Of a stretch of DNA of 64,000 nt, positions 59,337 through 64,000 are shown in pieces; the stretch's first letter is position 1; each line of letters begins with the position of its first letter. The notes under the pieces were generated by a model. The model was given only the letters and a program-made list of their open reading frames with translations. It ran no database searches and had not been told where the DNA came from. The position numbers and the translations under genes are program-made. Source of the stretch: Neisseria mucosa (GTDB taxonomy: Bacteria; Pseudomonadota; Gammaproteobacteria; Burkholderiales; Neisseriaceae); contig CP028150.1 of assembly GCA_003028315.1 (NCBI GenBank), forward strand, positions 2,604,001 through 2,668,000. The letters are read 5' to 3'.

Positions 59337-61400
59337 ATGACAACCCAAACCCTTTTAATCGAACTCCTTACCGAAGAACTCCCCCCTAAAGCCCTGAATA
59401 ATCTAGGCAACCACTTCGCCGCTTCTGTTGCCGAAGGCTTGGAAAAAGCGCAACTGATTGACGGCGCAGCCGAATATACCGCCTACGCCTCGCCGCGCCG
59501 TTTGGCCGTTCAAGTTAAAAACGTGAAAGCCGTTCAAGCCGATCAGAAAATCGTGAAAAAAGGCCCTGCCGTAGCGAATGCCATGAAAGACGGTGCGCCG
59601 ACCAAGGCTTTGGAAGGTTTTGCACGCGGTGCGGGGGCGAAAATCGAAGACTTGATCATCATCCACGACGGCAAGCAGGATGCGTACGCCTACGAATACG
59701 TCCAAACCGGCAAACCGTTGGGAGAACTTTTGGAAGACATTATCAATCAAGCGGTTAAGAAACTGCCGATTCCCAAAGTGATGCGTTGGGGCAGCAGCAC
59801 GTTTACCTTCGTGCGTCCCGTTCACGGGCTGATTGTGCTGCACGGCGGCGACATCGTGGACGTCAGCGTCTTGGGCCTGCAAAGCGGCAATCAAACCTTG
59901 GGACACCGCTTCCTGTCCAACGGCGAAATCACTATTACAAACGCCGACAGCTACGCCACACAAATGCGCGAGCAAGGCAAAGTCGTCGCTTCGTTTGCCG
60001 AGCGCAAAGCCGCGATTCAGACGGCCTTGAACGAACAGGCAGGTCGTCTGAAAGCCACCGTAGCCGCCGATGAAGCATTGTTGGACGAAGTTACCGCGCT
60101 GGTCGAATACCCCGTTGTTTTGGAAGCCGGTTTTGAAGAACATTTCCTCGCCGTGCCACAGGAATGCCTGATTCTGACCATGCAGCAAAACCAAAAATAC
60201 TTCCCGCTGCTCGACCAAAACGGCAAATTGATGAACCGCTTCCTGCTGGTCTCCAACCTGCAAACCGAAGACCCGTCGCACATCATCCAAGGCAACGAAC
60301 GCGTCTTGCGCGCGCGCCTGTCTGATGCCGAGTTCTTCTACAAGCAAGACCAAAAAGCGACTTTGGAAAGCCGCCTGCCCAAGTTGGCAAACGTGGTTTA
60401 TCACAACAAAATCGGCTCGCAAGCCGAGCGCATCGAACGCCTGCAAAGTATTGCCGCCCACATCGCCAAGGCTTTAGGCGCGGATGCTGACGCAGCCGAA
60501 CGCGCCGCACGTCTGGCAAAAGCCGACTTGGTGACCGAAATGGTCGGCGAGTTCCCCGAACTGCAAGGCACGATGGGCAAATACTACGCCCGCTTGGACG
60601 GCGAAACCGAAGAAATCGCCGAAGCCGTCGAGCAGCACTATCAGCCGCGTTTTGCCGGCGACAACCTGCCGAACGGCAAAGTCGCCACTGCCGTTGCACT
60701 GGCCGACAAGCTGGAAACCCTGGTCGGCATTTGGGGCATCGGCCTGATTCCGACCGGCGACAAAGACCCCTACGCCCTGCGCCGCGCCGCCTTGGGTATT
60801 TTGCGGATGCTGATGCAGTATGGTTTGGACGTAAACGAGCTGATTCAGACGACCTTCGACAGCTTCCCCAAAGGTTTGCTCAACGAGAAAACGCCGTCTG
60901 AAACCGCCGACTTCATGCAGGCGCGCCTTGCCGTGTTGTTGCAAAACGACTATCCACAAGACATTGTTGCCGCCGTACTTGCCAAACAGCCGCGCCGCTT
61001 AGACGATTTGACCGCCAAACTGCAAGCCGTTGCCGCTTTCAAACAACTGCCCGAAGCCGCCGCGCTCGCTGCCGCCAACAAACGCGTGCAAAACCTGCTG
61101 AAAAAAGCCGATGCCGAGTTGGGCGAAGTCGATGAAAGCCTGCTGCAACAAGACGAAGAAAAAGCCCTGTATGCTGCCGCACAAGACTTGCAGCCGAAAA
61201 TCGCCGCCGCCGTTGCCGAAGGCAATTTTCAGACGGCCTTGTCCGAACTGGCTTCCGTCAAACCGCAAGTCGATGCCTTCTTCGACGGCGTAATGGTGAT
61301 GGCGGAAGACCCCGCCGTAAAACAAAACCGCCTGAATTTGCTGAACCGTTTGGCAGAACAGATGAACGCGGTAGCGGATATTGCGCTCTTGGGTGAATAA
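59337..61400 (+). CDS. glyS: Glycyl-tRNA synthetase beta subunit
   Basis: 687 residues. TLLIELLTEELPPKALNNLG opens the protein, followed by YTAYASPRRLAVQV, then PKVMRWGSSTFTFVRPVHGL, RVLRARLSDAEFFYKQDQK and YALRRAALGILRML. The C-terminal half is helical with a DALR-type anticodon-binding region. It is needed for tRNA-Gly recognition. Several DUS or near-DUS strings occur within the gene (for example GRLK near 60042 and FQTA near 61227). A DUS terminator follows. Confidence 0.97.
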   Translation: MTTQTLLIELLTEELPPKALNNLGNHFAASVAEGLEKAQLIDGAAEYTAYASPRRLAVQVKNVKAVQADQKIVKKGPAVANAMKDGAPTKALEGFARGAGAKIEDLIIIHDGKQDAYAYEYVQTGKPLGELLEDIINQAVKKLPIPKVMRWGSSTFTFVRPVHGLIVLHGGDIVDVSVLGLQSGNQTLGHRFLSNGEITITNADSYATQMREQGKVVASFAERKAAIQTALNEQAGRLKATVAADEALLDEVTALVEYPVVLEAGFEEHFLAVPQECLILTMQQNQKYFPLLDQNGKLMNRFLLVSNLQTEDPSHIIQGNERVLRARLSDAEFFYKQDQKATLESRLPKLANVVYHNKIGSQAERIERLQSIAAHIAKALGADADAAERAARLAKADLVTEMVGEFPELQGTMGKYYARLDGETEEIAEAVEQHYQPRFAGDNLPNGKVATAVALADKLETLVGIWGIGLIPTGDKDPYALRRAALGILRMLMQYGLDVNELIQTTFDSFPKGLLNEKTPSETADFMQARLAVLLQNDYPQDIVAAVLAKQPRRLDDLTAKLQAVAAFKQLPEAAALAAANKRVQNLLKKADAELGEVDESLLQQDEEKALYAAAQDLQPKIAAAVAEGNFQTALSELASVKPQVDAFFDGVMVMAEDPAVKQNRLNLLNRLAEQMNAVADIALLGE

Positions 61401-61415
61401 TATATAGCCGTAAAC

Positions 61416-61470
61416 AAAGGTCGTCTGAAAACGGACAAGCAGCTTTGCCCAACGTTTTCAGACGACCTTT
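61416..61470. terminator. Inverted DUS terminator after glyS
   Basis: Eighteen-bp arms AAAGGTCGTCTGAAAACG and complement around a 19-bp spacer, then T-run. Confidence 0.87.
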
Positions 61471-61890
61471 TTGATTGTTTCAGGTTTGCGGTTGCGGGGT
61501 GGGGGAGCTAGGTAACCGATTTATATAGCGAACTTATTTCGTTTTCGAGATTGGCTCTACTATTTTCGTGCAAGTGGAAACCTAAAGATTAGAAATCTTG
61601 GAAATATTTAAATATTCTTGAAAGACTGAAATATAGACTTTTGTCTGTGTGGAAATGACGAAGGTGATGCAGCATGGACTTTGCTTTCAAATGTTATGGA
61701 AAAAGCTTTTAAAGTTTTCGGCATAATTTGCCGATAAAGCTTGTGCCACAAGTTTTGGTTTGCTGGACAGCATATAGTTTGGCAAGTTTGTTCTAAAAAT
61801 CATCAACTCAATGCCGGCATATGATTTTTCAAAAAAACGTCGTCTGAAAATTTTTCAGACGACGTTTTTATATTTTGTCGTTCAATGGCG
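61471..61890. other. Intergenic region between glyS and plsX
   Basis: About 420 bp with no supported gene. The right end holds a DUS-variant hairpin (61833-61869; ACGTCGTCTGAAAA arms) as terminator of plsX. fabH, often next to plsX, is not here. Confidence 0.6.
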
Positions 61891-62949
61891 TTATTCTGCC
61901 GTATCAGAAGCAGCCTCTTCTTGTCCTTTGATTGCCTCCAATGCGGCAAGTTGTGCCGCGACACCTTGTTCGATTTTCGACAGGCTGGCAGATTTTGCTT
62001 CGTGGTAGGCTTCTTCTAAGGCGTAGCTGAAGCCGACATCGTCTGTACCGCCGTGGCTTTTGATGACGATACCGCGCAGACCGAGCAGGATGGCGCCGTT
62101 GAATTTGCGGGGGTCCAGTTTGCTTTTCAAGCCTTTCAGGGCGGGGAGGGCGGCGACGGCGGCCATTTTGTTGAACAGGTTGCGTTGGAATTCCTGACGG
62201 ATGGCTCCGCTCATGAATTTGACCGCGCCTTCGATGGTTTTGAGCATGATGTTGCCGACGAAGCCGTCTGCGACGATAACGTCGGCTTCGCCATATAGAA
62301 CGCCGTTGCTTTCGATGTTGCCGATGAAATTCAGTTTGCTGCTTTTGAGCAGTTTGAAGGTTTGTTTGACGGTGTCCGTGCCCTTGATGTCTTCGGTGCC
62401 GACGTTAAGCAGACCGACACGCGGGCTGCCTTTTTGCGGGTAGAGGGCTTGGAAGAGTTCATTACCGATGATGGCGAACTGTACGAGCTGCTCGGGCGAG
62501 CAGTCGACGTTTGCGCCCAAATCGAGGGCGAGGGTCAGGTGTTCGCTGTCTGAGGGCAGGAACTTGGCGATGGCGGGGCGGTCGATGCCGGGAATGGTTT
62601 TGAGGACGAAGCGGGCGGTCGCCATGAGCGCGCCGGTGTTGCCGGCGGATACGGCGGCTTGCGCGTTGCCTTCTTTGACTTGGTTGATGGCAATGCGCAT
62701 GGAGGAGTCTTTTTTATTTTTCAGGGCAAGCTGAGGGGCTTCATCCATGCCGACGACTTCGGAGGCGTGGAGCACGGTAATGCGCTCCATCGGTGCGTTG
62801 GCTGCGGAGAGGGCTTGGCGGACGGCGGATTCGTCGCCGACCATAATGAGGTGTACGTCTTGCTGCTGTTTCAAAAAGGCAAGGGCACCGGGGACGGTAA
62901 CTGGGAGACCTGAGTCGCCGCCCATGGCATCTACGGCCAATGTAATCAT
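61891..62949 (-). CDS. plsX: Phosphate acyltransferase PlsX
   Basis: Forms acyl-phosphate from acyl-ACP for phospholipid synthesis. 352 residues with the N-terminal LAVDAMGGDSGLPVTVPGAL, then AVSAGNTGALMATARFVLKT, LALDLGANVDCSPEQLVQFA and GFVGNIMLKTIEGAVKF. The true start is ATG 62949, with CGGAG upstream; a long N-terminal extension crosses two DUS copies and is rejected. It lies downstream of rpmF and a phosphoribosyltransferase gene on the same strand, a variation on the common rpmF-plsX order. Confidence 0.95.
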   Translation of the reverse strand: MITLAVDAMGGDSGLPVTVPGALAFLKQQQDVHLIMVGDESAVRQALSAANAPMERITVLHASEVVGMDEAPQLALKNKKDSSMRIAINQVKEGNAQAAVSAGNTGALMATARFVLKTIPGIDRPAIAKFLPSDSEHLTLALDLGANVDCSPEQLVQFAIIGNELFQALYPQKGSPRVGLLNVGTEDIKGTDTVKQTFKLLKSSKLNFIGNIESNGVLYGEADVIVADGFVGNIMLKTIEGAVKFMSGAIRQEFQRNLFNKMAAVAALPALKGLKSKLDPRKFNGAILLGLRGIVIKSHGGTDDVGFSYALEEAYHEAKSASLSKIEQGVAAQLAALEAIKGQEEAASDTAE

Positions 62950-63029
62950 GTTGTTCTCCGGTTTGTGCTGTGAAGCGGAAGAGGGGCGGTGTCGGCTGCC
63001 TCTGTGGGTTTGTTCGGCTTCACAGTCGG

Positions 63030-63074
63030 TTTCAGACGACCTTTTTGCGATACGCAGCACGGGGTCGTCTGAAA
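63030..63074. repeat. DUS pair between the phosphoribosyltransferase gene and plsX
   Basis: TTTCAGACGACC and GGTCGTCTGAAA point outward around a 21-bp spacer; it splits the 288-bp gap, which holds no gene. Confidence 0.8.
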
Positions 63075-63237
63075 AGGGGTGTATGTGTGGTCGGGGGCTT
63101 CGGATTGAAGGGTTGCGTTCCACATTCTAATGCGTTTTATGAAGATACGCTGAAAAGAGGCAAAATCTCGTTTTGTCGGTGTTCTACGGATTTTGCTTTT
63201 GCCGTTTCGGGAGAAGGCGGGCTTCTCCGTCGCGGGC

Positions 63238-63765
63238 TTATTTTTTGCCTTCGGCGGCAAGGTGGTTGTGTTCGTCGATGTCGAGTGCGTCCCAAGGGTA
63301 GTTGATCCACCAGTCTTCTACGGTAAGGCCGCTGAAGTAGGGGATGCCTTCGGGGATTTTGCCGACTTTGGCTTTGATTTTTTCGTGCAGGACGGCAACA
63401 CCGATGGTGCCGAAATCTTCTTTTTGCAACTCGGTCAGGCAGAATTCCATGGTCACGCGGCTGTCGTCGACTTCATCGACTACGAGCACATTCTTGCCTT
63501 TCAACGCGTCAGGCACGGGGTCGAGCCATTGGACTTTTTTGACTTCTTCCGTCACCTGTCCTTCGTTGTCGCTGTCGTAATAGGCGGTGGTTACGGCGTA
63601 AATCGGGATTTCCAGAAAGCAGCGCAGCATACGGGCGGGGATGAAGCCGCCGCCGCCGATGGCGATCATGGCATCGTATTTGACGCCGGAGTTTTGGATT
63701 TTTTCCGCCAACGCTTTGATAACGCGGTGGATGTCGTCGTAGGTGTACCAGATTTTCTGTTTCAT
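63238..63765 (-). CDS. Phosphoribosyltransferase (type I, xanthine/hypoxanthine-like)
   Basis: 175 residues. The PRPP-binding signature is NVLVVDEVDDSRVTMEFC, and AMIAIGGGGFIPARMLR is the PPi loop; both fit type I PRTases. YDDIHRVIKALAEKI at the start and WWINYPWD near the C-terminus resemble the Gpt-like purine PRTases of the 'phosphoribosyltransferase family' found in many beta-proteobacteria. Base specificity cannot be told. ATG 63765 has GGGAA upstream; a longer frame beginning near 63888 would run through the rpmF terminator. It lies between rpmF and plsX on the same strand. Confidence 0.87.
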   Translation of the reverse strand: MKQKIWYTYDDIHRVIKALAEKIQNSGVKYDAMIAIGGGGFIPARMLRCFLEIPIYAVTTAYYDSDNEGQVTEEVKKVQWLDPVPDALKGKNVLVVDEVDDSRVTMEFCLTELQKEDFGTIGVAVLHEKIKAKVGKIPEGIPYFSGLTVEDWWINYPWDALDIDEHNHLAAEGKK

Positions 63766-63870
63766 GGCGATTCCCGATTCAATGGGGTGTATCAGTTTGA
63801 ACTGCAAGGATTTTGTGCCGCATTCTGAAGCATGGGCAGACATGAAGCCGGGCAGTTCGGATGTAATGTA

Positions 63871-63907
63871 AAAAAGCCAGCATTGCATGGCAATATTCTG
63901 GCTTTTT
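63871..63907. terminator. Intrinsic terminator of rpmF
   Basis: AAAAAGCCAG / CTGGCTTTTT stem with an inner ATTGC/GCAAT stem; bidirectional in form. Confidence 0.88.
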
Positions 63908-63924
63908 CAGTCAGTCGAATAAGA

Positions 63925-64000
63925 TTATTCGCCTTTGGCTTTCACTACTTTACGGCCGCGGTACATACCGTTGGGGGAAATGTGGTGCGGGCGGTGTACT
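63925..64000 (-). CDS. rpmF: 50S ribosomal protein L32 (3' end, cut by window edge)
   Basis: The last 25 codons read VHRPHHISPNGMYRGRKVVK and end AKGE before the stop, which is the C-terminus of bacterial L32 (HH-x-S-x-x-G-x-YRGRKVV). The 5' part lies beyond the window. It is followed by its own terminator, then by the phosphoribosyltransferase and plsX genes. Confidence 0.92.
   Translation of the reverse strand, partial: VHRPHHISPNGMYRGRKVVKAKGE

Overview
The window is a stretch of chromosome from a commensal Neisseria, most likely of the N. mucosa / N. sicca / N. macacae group. The main evidence is the DNA uptake sequence (DUS). It occurs dozens of times, mostly as AGGTCGTCTGAA (the 'AG-muc' dialect), often as inverted pairs that double as terminators. 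Neisserial repeats (Correia elements, dRS3/NIME) and typical neisserial gene neighbourhoods (prpB-prpC-acnD-prpF-ackA, farAB, a BirA-CoaX fusion) agree with this. No prophage, IS transposase, CRISPR array or restriction system is visible.

Layout. 0-4.2 kb: a compact, AT-rich five-gene module with a FimV-like membrane protein, a degenerate receiver-domain protein, a small Ras-like GTPase, an unknown protein and a Roadblock/LC7 protein, followed by tRNA-Asn. 4.9-11.2 kb: prmC, exonuclease III, an ArsR regulator with a palindromic operator candidate, a lipid A secondary acyltransferase, a ClC chloride channel and two tandem paralogous small membrane proteins. 11.2-24.6 kb: a Correia element, ppc, a MoaC-like protein lacking catalytic residues, a PepSY protein, hldC, birA-coaX, a SPOR protein, a secreted Cys-rich protein, nhaC, an FMN reductase and pnuC. 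24.6-28.9 kb: a truncated copy of an MFS transporter gene, a radical SAM/DUF4130 DNA-metabolism pair, a second Correia element and the intact MFS gene.

29.4-37.8 kb holds the methylcitrate (propionate) cluster, preceded by a 31-codon leader ORF and a GC-rich hairpin that look like an attenuator. 38.5-41.4 kb is a FarAB-type efflux pair. 41.5-53.3 kb is largely housekeeping: rpmB-rpmG, a UbiM-like hydroxylase, tRNA-Arg, ispB, rplU-rpmA, thiC with a TPP riboswitch and a Shine-Dalgarno (SD)-sequestering hairpin, a lipoprotein cytochrome c peroxidase, gpsA, a ZapB-like protein, zapA, 6S RNA and rplM-rpsI. 53.6 kb carries a candidate small RNA with pyrimidine-rich anti-SD loops. Its terminator loop matches the GGAGAA Shine-Dalgarno core shared by all five prp-cluster genes. 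54.5-64 kb: a Kef-type K+/H+ antiporter, a tandem duplication of tRNA-Val/tRNA-Asp, a strongly decayed Correia element, a PolB-like exonuclease, glyQS, plsX, a phosphoribosyltransferase and the 3' end of rpmF.

The most interesting signals are: (1) the GTPase/Roadblock module; (2) the leader ORF plus hairpin in front of prpB; (3) the candidate sRNA and its predicted link to the prp cluster; (4) the MoaC-like pseudoenzyme; (5) the truncated MFS duplicate next to the radical SAM pair. All calls come from reading the sequence; no database search was run.
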